Under the pieces are notes generated by a model. The model had not been told where the DNA came from. It saw only the letters and a program-made list of their open reading frames with translations, and did no database searches. Positions 8,158-15,845 of a DNA stretch of 64,000 nucleotides are shown here, one piece after another. Location of the stretch: positions 310,001-374,000 of the forward strand of contig NZ_FPAT01000002.1 in NCBI RefSeq assembly GCF_900116555.1, given 5' to 3'. A program made the translations under genes and the position numbers. Within the stretch, counting starts at the first letter, position 1. Each line of letters opens with the position of its first letter. This DNA comes from Actinopolyspora lacussalsi subsp. righensis. Its GTDB lineage: Bacteria > Actinomycetota > Actinomycetes > Mycobacteriales > Pseudonocardiaceae.

Positions 8158-8171
8158 GGTTGTGCACAACC
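8158..8171. promoter_or_regulatory. MarR autoregulatory operator
   Basis: GGTTGTGCACAACC is a perfect 14-bp palindrome located 19 bases upstream of the MarR start codon. The inner 10 bases recur with one change each at 5992-6001 and 6022-6031. Confidence 0.7.
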
Positions 8172-8264
8172 AAGTGACGCGACGTCGGGACCGAGAGTGC
8201 TCGGCCCCGAGCCGGGAGTGGGTTCCGCCGAGCCACACCCCCGGAAAGTCGAGCCGAGCGTGAC

Positions 8265-8852
8265 CTAACGACGTCCGCTCGCCAAGCCGAGCAGCAGCAG
8301 TGCCCATACCTCCTCGAACTCCGCGTCGAGCTCCGGTTCGTCCCACTCCGAGGCGTGTGCGGGATTGTGGAACCGCGTGGTGGCCGTCAGCACCGCCCGC
8401 GCGGCGCGGTGCGGCTCCTCGACCTCGAACTCGCCGCGGGAAACGCCGTCGGAGATGATTCGCGCGACCATCCCGGCCAGCGTCTCCAGGTGCACCCTGA
8501 TCACCTCCCGCGACTCCGTGGCCAGCGCGTGGTAGGTCGCGAACAGCTCCGGGTCCTCCCGCGCCATGCGGCGTTTGGTCTTGCTCAGCTGTTCCAGCCA
8601 GCTCCGGAGCCGTTCGGTGGCGGGACCCTCCGCCGTGGTCAGCGGTCGCAGCGGCGTGTTGACCCGCTCTAGCCAGCGCTCGGCCACGGCGTCGCGCAGC
8701 GCGGCCTTCGTCGGGAAGTGCCGGTACACGCTGCCGTGGCTGACACCCAGGGCGCGGGCCACGTCCACCACGGTCGTCTTGCCGGGTCCGAAGCGGCGGA
8801 GGGTCTCCTCAGCCGCTTCGAGGATCCGTTCGGCGGTGAGTGCTTCGCTCAC
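8265..8852 (-). CDS. TetR family regulator
   Basis: 195 aa. The helix-turn-helix is in ILEAAEETLRRFGPGKTTVVDVARALGVSHGSVYRHFPTKAALRDAVAERW (residues about 9-60). The GTG start overlaps the stop of the preceding aldo/keto reductase by 4 bases (GTGA), so it is translated as the second gene of that operon. A perfect 8-bp inverted repeat upstream of the reductase is the likely operator. No ligand can be inferred. Confidence 0.87.
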   Translation of the reverse strand: MSEALTAERILEAAEETLRRFGPGKTTVVDVARALGVSHGSVYRHFPTKAALRDAVAERWLERVNTPLRPLTTAEGPATERLRSWLEQLSKTKRRMAREDPELFATYHALATESREVIRVHLETLAGMVARIISDGVSRGEFEVEEPHRAARAVLTATTRFHNPAHASEWDEPELDAEFEEVWALLLLGLASGRR

Positions 8853-9859
8853 GAGGAGCCGTACCCGGAGTCCCGCTCGCTGTCGAGCAGTGCCATGCCC
8901 CCCTCGTCGTAACGCTGTCCGGCCACGGCCTCCGGCGGTACCGCGCGCTCGATCGCGGCCAGCTCGTCGGCGGAGAGCTCGAGGTCCAGGGCACCCAGTG
9001 CCTCGGTGAGCCGGTCGCGGCGACGGGCGCCGATCAGCGGCACGATGTCCGAGCCCTGTGCCAGCACCCAGGCGATCGCCACCTGCGCGACCTCGACGCC
9101 CTTCTCCCGCGCGATCGAGCGCAGCTGCTCGACGAGTTCCAGGTTGCGCTCCAGGTTCTCGCCCTGGAACCGGGGGTAGTGGCTGCGTGCGTCCTCCTGC
9201 TGGGTGTCCCTGCTCCAGTGCCCGGAGATCAGCCCCCGCGAGAGCACGCCGTAGGCGGTGATGCCGATGCCGAGTTCCCGGCAGGTCGGCAGGATCGACC
9301 GCTCGATGCTTCGCGAGATAAGCGAGTACTCGATCTGCAGGTCCACGATCGGGTGTACCGCGGCGGCCCGGCGGATGGTCTCGGGGCCCATCTCGGACAG
9401 GCCGATGTGGCGGACGTAGCCCGCCTCGACCATCTCCGAGATCGCACCGATGGTGTCCTCGATCGGAACACGGGGGTCGAGCCTGGCCGGGCGGTAGATG
9501 TCGACGTGGTCGGTACCCAGCCGTTGCAGGGTCTGGGCCAGCGAGTTCTTCACCCCGGCGGGACTGCCGTCGAATCCGACGATCCCGCCGTCCGGGTCCC
9601 GCATCGCCCCGAACTTGACGCTGATCTCCAGCGAGTCGCGGTCGTGCCGCCGCAGCGCCTCGCGCAGCAGCAGTTCGTTGTGCCCGCTGCCGTAGAAGTC
9701 GCCGGTGTCCAGCAGGTTGATGCCCGTCTCGACGGCGGCGTCGATGGTGGCGTGGCTCTCTTGTGTGTCGGCGGGTCCGTAGAAGTCGGACATGCCCATC
9801 AGGCCGAGGCCGACCGTCGATACCTCGGGGCCGGTGTTGCCGAGTGCGTGTCGTTGCAT
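8849..9859 (-). CDS. aldo/keto reductase (AKR13-like)
   Basis: 336 aa from ATG 9857-9859. Motifs: VGLGLMGMSDFYG at the start, LLDTGDFYGSGHNE (Asp and Tyr), SVKFGAM (Lys); the position usually held by the catalytic histidine reads YRPARLDP, so the His appears replaced by an Ala or Arg region, as in some AKR13 sequences. LIGARRRDRLTEAL near the end matches the cofactor site. An upstream in-frame ATG at 9893-9895 would run through the operator and is unlikely. Co-transcribed with a TetR gene that follows it. Confidence 0.82.
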   Translation of the reverse strand: MQRHALGNTGPEVSTVGLGLMGMSDFYGPADTQESHATIDAAVETGINLLDTGDFYGSGHNELLLREALRRHDRDSLEISVKFGAMRDPDGGIVGFDGSPAGVKNSLAQTLQRLGTDHVDIYRPARLDPRVPIEDTIGAISEMVEAGYVRHIGLSEMGPETIRRAAAVHPIVDLQIEYSLISRSIERSILPTCRELGIGITAYGVLSRGLISGHWSRDTQQEDARSHYPRFQGENLERNLELVEQLRSIAREKGVEVAQVAIAWVLAQGSDIVPLIGARRRDRLTEALGALDLELSADELAAIERAVPPEAVAGQRYDEGGMALLDSERDSGYGSS

Positions 9860-9882
9860 ACCTTCGACTGTCAACCATGCAA

Positions 9883-9904
9883 TGACAGATGTCAATATCT
9901 GTCA
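9883..9904. promoter_or_regulatory. TetR operator candidate
   Basis: TGACAGAT-GTCAAT-ATCTGTCA is a perfect inverted repeat with 8-bp arms, 24 bases upstream of the reductase start. Its position before the reductase-TetR operon fits an autoregulatory site. Confidence 0.65.
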
Positions 9905-10189
9905 GTAAGGTAGTCTGGGGTTGCTCGTGTCAGTGGGGGTGCGGTGGAGCTGCGGACGAGTCCTTCGAAAGCGGCTCTCGCTGCTTCGGCGGCGGTGCCG
10001 GGACGTCGTCACGGCTCGGTCGGCACCACCGGTCCGTCCTTGGTTCCTCGCGAGGTCGAAATTCCCCCTTCGGGGGATCGACATTCGTTCTCGATATTTT
10101 GTGTTCGTGCGATCGAGTGATCCGAGAAAATGAATTTTATACTGATTCTTTCGAGGGGGCTGTATTTCTCACTCGGCGAGGTGACTTTA

Positions 10190-10218
10190 TTGACTTCGTC
10201 ACGGGTCGTGTCTAATCT
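10190..10218 (+). promoter_or_regulatory. promoter of the lasso-peptide precursor gene
   Basis: TTGACT (10190-10195) and TAATCT (10213-10218) are spaced by 17 bases, a housekeeping-sigma arrangement, 41 bases upstream of the precursor start. The 100 bases before it are markedly AT-rich compared with the surroundings (for example GAAAATGAATTTTATACTGA). The rest of the 355-bp gap from the reductase gene holds no gene I can recognise. Confidence 0.55.
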
Positions 10219-10259
10219 CTGTGTTGTCGGGTTTTTGTTCCGCGACAAGGAGGATGGAA

Positions 10260-10427
10260 ATGATGGAAGAACTCGGCCGTAAGGAAGGAATCGGTGTCGA
10301 GGATCGTTGCTACGAACCGCCCCGAATGGTCGAGGTCGGCTCGTTCAACGAGCTGACCAGAATCAAGACAGCGGGTAACTATGTCGACAGTCCGTACGGT
10401 GTTTGGTGTATCGGTGACTGTGGCTAG
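10260..10427 (+). CDS. lasso peptide precursor (A protein)
   Basis: 55 aa. AAGGAGG at 10247-10253 fixes the start at ATG 10260 (6-base gap); ATG 10263 is the alternative. Residues 18-33 match the actinobacterial lasso leader pattern YxxPxLxxxGxFxxxT exactly (Y18, P21, M23 for L, G27, F29, T33). Thr33 is then the conserved penultimate leader residue, so the predicted core is residues 35-55: ring segment I35 to D43 (IKTAGNYVD), giving a nine-residue macrolactam between the Ile35 amine and the Asp43 side chain, then a 12-residue tail with Cys50 and Cys54. A Cys50-Cys54 disulfide in the tail only would be the class IV arrangement known from LP2006. Cleavage one or two residues later (rings of 8 or 7) cannot be excluded. 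Confidence 0.9.
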   Translation: MMEELGRKEGIGVEDRCYEPPRMVEVGSFNELTRIKTAGNYVDSPYGVWCIGDCG

Positions 10428-10431
10428 AGGT

Positions 10432-10443
10432 GCCCTTTCGGGC
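10432..10443 (+). terminator. short hairpin between precursor and cyclase genes
   Basis: GCCC-TTTC-GGGC directly follows the precursor stop. It has no U tract. In lasso clusters a weak hairpin here often limits read-through so that precursor outnumbers enzymes; that role is inferred. The remaining 190 bases up to the cyclase gene show no gene. Confidence 0.4.
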
Positions 10444-10639
10444 GGCGCGTTCGGTGAGTTCGCTCGGCCCGTTCCGCCCCGCCCCGACACGACGCCGAGC
10501 GGTCGACCGCTCGTACGGTAGTCCGGATCATCCGGCCGAGCCGTTTCGCGAGGATTTGTCAACCGCCGGATTGTAGCCTGGTCGGCCGATTCCCGGGATG
10601 TCGGCCGGCCGGCATTATTTCGGACCGAACAGGAGTGTC

Positions 10640-12457
10640 TTGGAATTTGTGGTTTTTCCGGATCACCCGGATGCTGTGTCACTCGTTTCCGAATTGGACT
10701 GGCAGGACGCGCGAGTGCTGCGACACGTTTCCGGACGTCCCTGGATTGTCGGCCGGTGGAGTGACGAAACGTTTCTTCATGTCTCCGCCGGGGCCGATCA
10801 GGTGATTCTGCTCGGACGTGCCCTTGCCGACGCGGAAACGCTGCGGAAACAGGTGTCCAGGATTCGGGATGTCGAGACTCTGGACGGTGTGCTGCGCGCG
10901 ATCCCTGGGTGCTTCCACGCCGTTTGTTCCCTCGATGGCGTGCTGCGCGTCCAGGGCAACCTGTCCGGAATCCTTCGGGTGTTCCACACGAACGTTTCGG
11001 GTGTGACGGTGGCCGCCGACCGGCCGGAGCGAATCGCCGAACTAGCCGGGGCCGGTATCGACGAACGAGCTCTCGCACTGCGGATGCTCGTCCCGTACGG
11101 ACCCCCGTGGCCGTTGAGCCAGGACTGTCTGTGGCAGGGCGTCCGCGAGATCACCGGCGGCGAGTACCTGCGGGTGGCCCCCGATGGTGCCGGACGAACC
11201 GTGCGGTGGTGGCGACCACCCGAGCCCGAGGTTCCGCTGGAAGAGGGGAGCGAGACGATCCGTGAGGCGCTCTCCGAGGCCGTGCTCTCCTGCGGCGGGC
11301 CGAACGGCTCCGTTCCGCTGAGCTTCGACCTGTCCGGGGGCATGGATTCGACCAGCCTGTGCTTCCTGGCTGACGAGGCCGGTCTCGAGTTCTCGACCGT
11401 CCATTACGAGGCCGCCGATCCGGCCAACGACGACAACGAGTGGGCCAGTCGATGCCGATCCCTGATCGGGGCGTCCGACCACCGCGTGCTTCCGCCGGGG
11501 TCCTGGTCGGGTTTCTACGGCGAAGTGTCCGAGCCCGACCGACACGGTCCCAGCCTGGAAGGTCCCTACAACCAGGTCAGCCGCTGCTTCGCCGAACACC
11601 TGGCCGGAGTGGCCGCGGAAACCGGAGCCATCCGACACGTCGGTGGACACGGTTCGGACGAGCTCTTCCGCACGGAGCTGACGTTCCTCAACGCCTTCCT
11701 CCGGGAACACCCGGTTCGTGCGATCCCGGCGTTGCGTCGAACGCGGGCGAACCGTCGGATGTCCCTCCTGCGAGCGCTGCGCTGTTTCCGAAGAGCTCCC
11801 GGATTCGCCGAATGGCTGCGGCGGGCGGGTGAGAACATCACGGAAGAGGTCGGTGCCCCCGAAGTGGGATGGGACCACGTGGCCAGGATGCCCGCCTGGG
11901 CCACCCGGGACGCCATCTCCCAGACACGCGAACGATTCGCCGCTGCCGCCGCCGAATGTCCCGAACCGTTCGGTGCCACGCCGCTGCGGCACGAGATGCT
12001 GATGCAGGCCCGTTCCAACGGGGAGACGGTTCGACAGTGCTCACGAATAGCCGAACCGTACGGGATCTCCTTCGAGGCCCCTTACATCGACGACCGCGTG
12101 ATCGAGGCGGCGATGTCCATCCGGTTGTCGGACCGCGCCAGCGGCGAGCGCAACAAACCGGTACTGGCCTCGGCGATGAGCGGGGTCGTGCCGCACGAGT
12201 TCCTGCACCGGGACTACAAGGGGGCGGGGAACCAGGACATGTATCGCAGCCTGCGCCGACATCGCGCCGCGATGGGCGATCTCTGCGACGACTCCCGGCT
12301 CGCCCGCCTCGGGCTAGTGGATCCGGAGCGGCTTCGCGACACGGTCTTCGGGCTGCACCCGAACCTGACCTCGGTCATTCCGCTGCAACCGACCCTGGCC
12401 TGCGAGATGTGGTTGCGCTCGCGAGCTGCCGAATCACGCCTGTGTCGGCCGAGCTGA
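10640..12457 (+). CDS. lasso peptide macrolactam synthetase (asparagine-synthetase-like C protein)
   Basis: About 605 aa. An N-terminal glutaminase-like fold lacking the catalytic Cys start is followed by an asparagine-synthetase ATP-pyrophosphatase domain with LSFDLSGGMDSTSLCFLAD (around residues 228-246), which adenylates the ring Asp or Glu so that the peptide N-terminus closes on it. I prefer the TTG at 10640 (protein starts MEFVVFPDHPDA, as in other actinobacterial C proteins; AGGAG lies 4 bases before). ATG 10598 would add 14 residues but has no ribosome site. Next to the precursor, RRE and peptidase genes, this is a lasso cyclase and not a metabolic asparagine synthetase. Confidence 0.9.
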   Translation: MEFVVFPDHPDAVSLVSELDWQDARVLRHVSGRPWIVGRWSDETFLHVSAGADQVILLGRALADAETLRKQVSRIRDVETLDGVLRAIPGCFHAVCSLDGVLRVQGNLSGILRVFHTNVSGVTVAADRPERIAELAGAGIDERALALRMLVPYGPPWPLSQDCLWQGVREITGGEYLRVAPDGAGRTVRWWRPPEPEVPLEEGSETIREALSEAVLSCGGPNGSVPLSFDLSGGMDSTSLCFLADEAGLEFSTVHYEAADPANDDNEWASRCRSLIGASDHRVLPPGSWSGFYGEVSEPDRHGPSLEGPYNQVSRCFAEHLAGVAAETGAIRHVGGHGSDELFRTELTFLNAFLREHPVRAIPALRRTRANRRMSLLRALRCFRRAPGFAEWLRRAGENITEEVGAPEVGWDHVARMPAWATRDAISQTRERFAAAAAECPEPFGATPLRHEMLMQARSNGETVRQCSRIAEPYGISFEAPYIDDRVIEAAMSIRLSDRASGERNKPVLASAMSGVVPHEFLHRDYKGAGNQDMYRSLRRHRAAMGDLCDDSRLARLGLVDPERLRDTVFGLHPNLTSVIPLQPTLACEMWLRSRAAESRLCRPS

Positions 12458-12475
12458 ACGAACGGAGAGGAAACG

Positions 12476-12733
12476 ATGGTCACGTTCGCTGCCCGCGTGA
12501 TCCTCACGGAAACCGAACACGGAACGGTGCTGCTGGACGAGCGCACCGGGCGCTACTGGATCACCAACGATACCGCGACGACCGTACTGCGCTCCTTCGC
12601 CGAGGGAGGGACGGTGCTGGACGCGGCCTCCGCGCTGTGCGAATCGAACCCCGGCCTGGACATGAACGACGCCGAGCGCGACGTGACCGCACTGCTCGAC
12701 CAACTGCGGCACGGTGGGCTGGTGTTGTCATGA
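12476..12733 (+). CDS. PqqD-like RiPP recognition element protein (lasso B1)
   Basis: 85 aa. The sequence VLLDERTGRYWITNDTATTVLRSFAEG, followed by DVTALLDQLRHGGLVL, is the winged-helix RRE (PqqD) pattern. In lasso systems B1 binds the leader through its YxxP segment and delivers the precursor to the peptidase and cyclase. GGAGAGG precedes the ATG. The stop overlaps the peptidase start by 4 bases (ATGA), the usual split B1/B2 arrangement of actinobacteria. Confidence 0.9.
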   Translation: MVTFAARVILTETEHGTVLLDERTGRYWITNDTATTVLRSFAEGGTVLDAASALCESNPGLDMNDAERDVTALLDQLRHGGLVLS

Positions 12734-13170
12734 ACGTCCGGGTGACAGGACTGAACCCCTCGGCCCCGGTGCCCTGGTGGATACGACCGCTCGCCCTGCT
12801 CGCCGTCGGCATCGCCAGGGTGCTGGGACGCGCCAGACCGGCGACGCTGCGCCCCACCTTGGAACTGCTGCGGCATGGTGCCGAACCGGCGACCGAGGAA
12901 CAGGCATCCCGAGCGCTCGACGCGGTGCTCAAGGTCAGCGTCCGCTGCGGTGGGGAGTGGTGTCTGCAACGCGCCATCGCCTGCGCCCTGACCTGCCGTA
13001 TGACCGGCACGTGGCCCGAATGGTGCACCGGCGTCCGGCTCCAGCCGTTCGAGGCCCACGCCTGGGTGGCGGTCGACGGGAAACCGGTGGGCGAGAACCC
13101 GCACACCATGCCGTACTTCCGCACGGTCTGGTCCGTTCCGCCGATCACCGCGTCCCGGGAGCGCCACTGA
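12730..13170 (+). CDS. lasso leader peptidase (transglutaminase-like B2 protein)
   Basis: 146 aa. The segment RCGGEWCLQRAIACAL places catalytic Cys78, and FEAHAWVAVDGKPV supplies His110 and the nearby Asp116, the Cys-His-Asp triad of the bacterial transglutaminase-like fold used by lasso B2 proteins. It cleaves the leader after the residue following Thr33, exposing the core amine for cyclisation. It overlaps B1 by 4 bases and its stop shares one base with the ATPase start (TGATG), so all these genes are coupled. Confidence 0.9.
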   Translation: MNVRVTGLNPSAPVPWWIRPLALLAVGIARVLGRARPATLRPTLELLRHGAEPATEEQASRALDAVLKVSVRCGGEWCLQRAIACALTCRMTGTWPEWCTGVRLQPFEAHAWVAVDGKPVGENPHTMPYFRTVWSVPPITASRERH

Positions 13171-14087
13171 TGACGGCGGTGGTCTGCGAGAACCTTCGCA
13201 AGCGATTCGGTGACTCCGACGCCGTCGCGGGGATCGACTTCAAGGTCGAGGAAGGCGACAAGTTCGCCTTCCTCGGTCCGAACGGTGCCGGCAAGACCAC
13301 GACCGTGGGTATCCTGTCCACGTTGCTACGCCCGACCGAGGGACGCGCCACCGTCGCCGGTTTCGACGTCGTCCGCAACCCCGACCGGGTGCGTGACCGG
13401 ATCGGCCTCGTGTTCCAGGAGCAGGTCAGCGACGGCGATCTGACAGCGGAGGAGAACCTCATGCTGCACTCCGTGCTCTACGGGGTGCCCCGAGCCGAAG
13501 CACGTAAGCGGATGGTTTCGTTGCTCGAACTGATGGGGCTCGCCGACCGACGTCATCACAGGGTGACGACCCTGTCCGGTGGCATGCGGCGTCGTCTGGA
13601 GATCGCGCGGTGCCTGATGCACGATCCGCGACTGCTGTTTCTGGACGAACCCACGGCCGGACTGGATCCGCACGCGCGGGTAATGGTGTGGGAGTTGCTG
13701 GACAGGCTCCGCGAGGAGCGGGGCATCACACTGTTCCTGACCACGCATTACCTGGCCGAGGCCGAACGGTGCGACCGGGTGGCCATCCTGGACCGGGGAA
13801 CGCTGGTCGCCGACGGGACGCCGCAAGGACTGGAAGCCACCGTCGGCGCCGATTCGATCCAGCTGCGCACCAGCGACGACGCGCTGGCCGCGAGGAATGC
13901 CCGAAGCGCTCTCGGGTTGGAAGTCTCCGATCACCCCGAGGGAATACGGATACACGCGGCGAACGGGCCGGAACTGGTACCCAGACTCTGCTCCGAGCTG
14001 GGGGTCACAGTGGACTCGGTATCGGTGTCCCGCCCGAGCCTCGAGGACGTTTTCATGCACTACACCGGCCACGCTTTCCAGGAATAG
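13170..14087 (+). CDS. ABC transporter ATPase (DrrA type), probable lasso peptide exporter
   Basis: 305 aa. Walker A GPNGAGKTTTVGIL, signature TLSGGMRRRLEIARCL, Walker B LLFLDEPTAGLDPHAR and the H-loop in LTTHYLAEAERCD are all intact. The C-terminal extension ending VDSVSVSRPSLEDVFMHYTG is typical of daunorubicin-type (DrrA) ATPases. Located in the lasso operon with its permease 9 bases downstream, it most likely powers export of, and self-immunity to, the mature peptide. Confidence 0.88.
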   Translation: MTAVVCENLRKRFGDSDAVAGIDFKVEEGDKFAFLGPNGAGKTTTVGILSTLLRPTEGRATVAGFDVVRNPDRVRDRIGLVFQEQVSDGDLTAEENLMLHSVLYGVPRAEARKRMVSLLELMGLADRRHHRVTTLSGGMRRRLEIARCLMHDPRLLFLDEPTAGLDPHARVMVWELLDRLREERGITLFLTTHYLAEAERCDRVAILDRGTLVADGTPQGLEATVGADSIQLRTSDDALAARNARSALGLEVSDHPEGIRIHAANGPELVPRLCSELGVTVDSVSVSRPSLEDVFMHYTGHAFQE

Positions 14088-14096
14088 GGACGGGCG

Positions 14097-14957
14097 ATGC
14101 AGCACGCGCACCTCGATGTGGAACGGATTTACAGCCGGAGCGGAATCCGTCGAGGGGCCCGCCACGAGCTGCGCAGCGTACTCGCGCTTTGGCAGCGTGA
14201 GCTGGTCCGCATGCTGCGCAACCGCGCACAGTTGATCTTTACGCTGATAAGTCCCCTGCTGTTTCTCGTGGTGATCGGCACCGGAGTGGACACGATCGCA
14301 GGCCGGACGGGTGGCACCGACATGTACCTGACCTTCCTGTTCCCGGGGATACTCGTGTTCGCCGTACAAGCCACGTCCATCTCCGCCGGTCTCTCGCTGG
14401 TGCGCGACCGCGAGTCCGGACTGCTGCGGGGAATGCTGGTAGCCCCGGTACACCGGGCCACCCTGGTGGCGGGGAAGTGCCTCGGCGGCGCCACGGCGGC
14501 GGCCGTGCAGGGGGCGCTGCTGCTGGCCCTGGCCGGTTTCGTCGGACTGTCCTACGACCCACGCGTTCTGATCCTGCTGTTCCTGGTGCTCACACTGATC
14601 TCCGTGTCCATTACCGCTGTGGGTGCTCTCGGGGCCGTTACCGTCAAACGGGCGGAAGCCTTCCAATCCATGGTCGCCGTCATGCTGATGCCGATGTACC
14701 TGCTGTCCGGCGCCATGTTCTCCGTCCGGATGCTGCCCGACTGGCTGGCCCCGCTGGTGCTGCTGAACCCGCTGACCTACGCGGTGGACGCACTGCGCCG
14801 GACCGCCATGTTGGGAGTGGATGCCGGGCGGTCGGAGACCACTTTCGTGAACTGGGGCGGTTGGGTTCCGCCCGTCGGGCTGGAGATAGTCGCCATGTGT
14901 TTGCTGAGCCTGTCGGCACTGGCACTGGCCACCCGCAGGTTCGCGCGCGTCGAATGA
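14097..14957 (+). CDS. ABC-2 type permease (DrrB type), probable lasso peptide exporter
   Basis: 286 aa with about six membrane helices (AQLIFTLISPLLFLVVIGTG to LEIVAMCLLSLSALALA) and the ABC-2 signature region FLFPGILVFAVQATSISAGLSLVRDRESGLLRGMLVAPV. LPDWLAPLVLLNPLTYAVDALR is the conserved C-terminal loop. It is the last gene of the lasso operon, 14 bases from the convergent MOSC gene; I see no clear terminator between them. Confidence 0.87.
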   Translation: MQHAHLDVERIYSRSGIRRGARHELRSVLALWQRELVRMLRNRAQLIFTLISPLLFLVVIGTGVDTIAGRTGGTDMYLTFLFPGILVFAVQATSISAGLSLVRDRESGLLRGMLVAPVHRATLVAGKCLGGATAAAVQGALLLALAGFVGLSYDPRVLILLFLVLTLISVSITAVGALGAVTVKRAEAFQSMVAVMLMPMYLLSGAMFSVRMLPDWLAPLVLLNPLTYAVDALRRTAMLGVDAGRSETTFVNWGGWVPPVGLEIVAMCLLSLSALALATRRFARVE

Positions 14958-14971
14958 TCTCCGCGGGGAGG

Positions 14972-15802
14972 TTACAGCTCCGATTCGCCCCACACGTCGA
15001 CGAGGACCTCGTCACCCAGCGAGAGCTTCCCCGTGCGCAGCACCGCGAACTTGCTTCCCAGGAACACGCCGGTTCGGGTGGCGGAGGTCCGGTACTCGGC
15101 CAGTGTCCTTATCGGTTCGGGACCCCTCTTGACGCCGGACCGCTGATCGACCCTGGTGACCCCGCAACGTTTCGCTGGTTTGGCGTAACCCAGTTCGGTC
15201 TCGCCGATGGTGACCCGTCGTGCCAGGTCCTCCGTGTGGGGCCGTCGCCAACCGGAGATCACGATGTTCGGTCGGAACCGGTCCATCGGCAGCCCTGACT
15301 CGCCCCTCGCTGCCAGCCTGCCGTTCAGTTCCTCCAGAGTGGACTCCGACAGCACCAGCAGCGGGCAGCTGTCGGCGTAGGCGGAGGTACCCGGGGTGAG
15401 CCCGTCGGTGGTGCGCTCGTGCTCCGGAGGAACGCACACCAGTCGACAGTGGGCACCGATCACCTCGGAGAACCACTCCGCCGCTTCCTCGCCCTGGTCG
15501 ATCCCCCGGTAGCTCATCCCGTGCAGCGTCACCTCACGGCGCGGCGGTTCGGTGTCCACTCCGAGGATCAGCTCCTCGACCCCCTCGCCGCGAAGCGTGA
15601 GCAGTCCGCCGTCGTGGTCGATCTCGGGACGGACCCTCGCCAGCGCCGGACTCCCGCGCTGCGTCCGGAACACCCCGTTCTCGTCGGTGACCATGAACGC
15701 GCGGTCGTGACGCGGCCCGCTCGGCGTCAGGTCGACACCGCTCAACGAGTTACCGGCACATCCCTTGATCGGATACCGGACCAGCTTCGAAACCCGGGGC
15801 AT
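14972..15802 (-). CDS. MOSC domain protein (YcbX-like)
   Basis: 276 aa from ATG 15800-15802, chosen because MPRVSKLVRYPIKGCAGNSL is the usual family start. An N-terminal MOSC beta-barrel domain (to about residue 120) precedes the MOSC domain with FRPNIVISGW and AKRCGVTRVD, whose Cys is the conserved molybdenum-cofactor sulfur or ligand residue. Related proteins reduce N-hydroxylated compounds or handle Mo-cofactor sulfur. It is convergent with the lasso exporter and probably unrelated to it. Confidence 0.82.
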   Translation of the reverse strand: MPRVSKLVRYPIKGCAGNSLSGVDLTPSGPRHDRAFMVTDENGVFRTQRGSPALARVRPEIDHDGGLLTLRGEGVEELILGVDTEPPRREVTLHGMSYRGIDQGEEAAEWFSEVIGAHCRLVCVPPEHERTTDGLTPGTSAYADSCPLLVLSESTLEELNGRLAARGESGLPMDRFRPNIVISGWRRPHTEDLARRVTIGETELGYAKPAKRCGVTRVDQRSGVKRGPEPIRTLAEYRTSATRTGVFLGSKFAVLRTGKLSLGDEVLVDVWGESEL

Positions 15803-15845
15803 CGCGCCGAGTCTAGGGTCGGCGGCACCGAGCCACAACTCCCAG

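Noticed and set aside
10260-10427. Lanthipeptide or thiopeptide precursor
   Set aside because: No LanM/LanB/LanC or YcaO gene nearby; leader and neighbours fit a lasso peptide.
10640-12457. Metabolic asparagine synthetase
   Set aside because: No N-terminal catalytic Cys, and it lies between a lasso precursor and RRE and peptidase genes.
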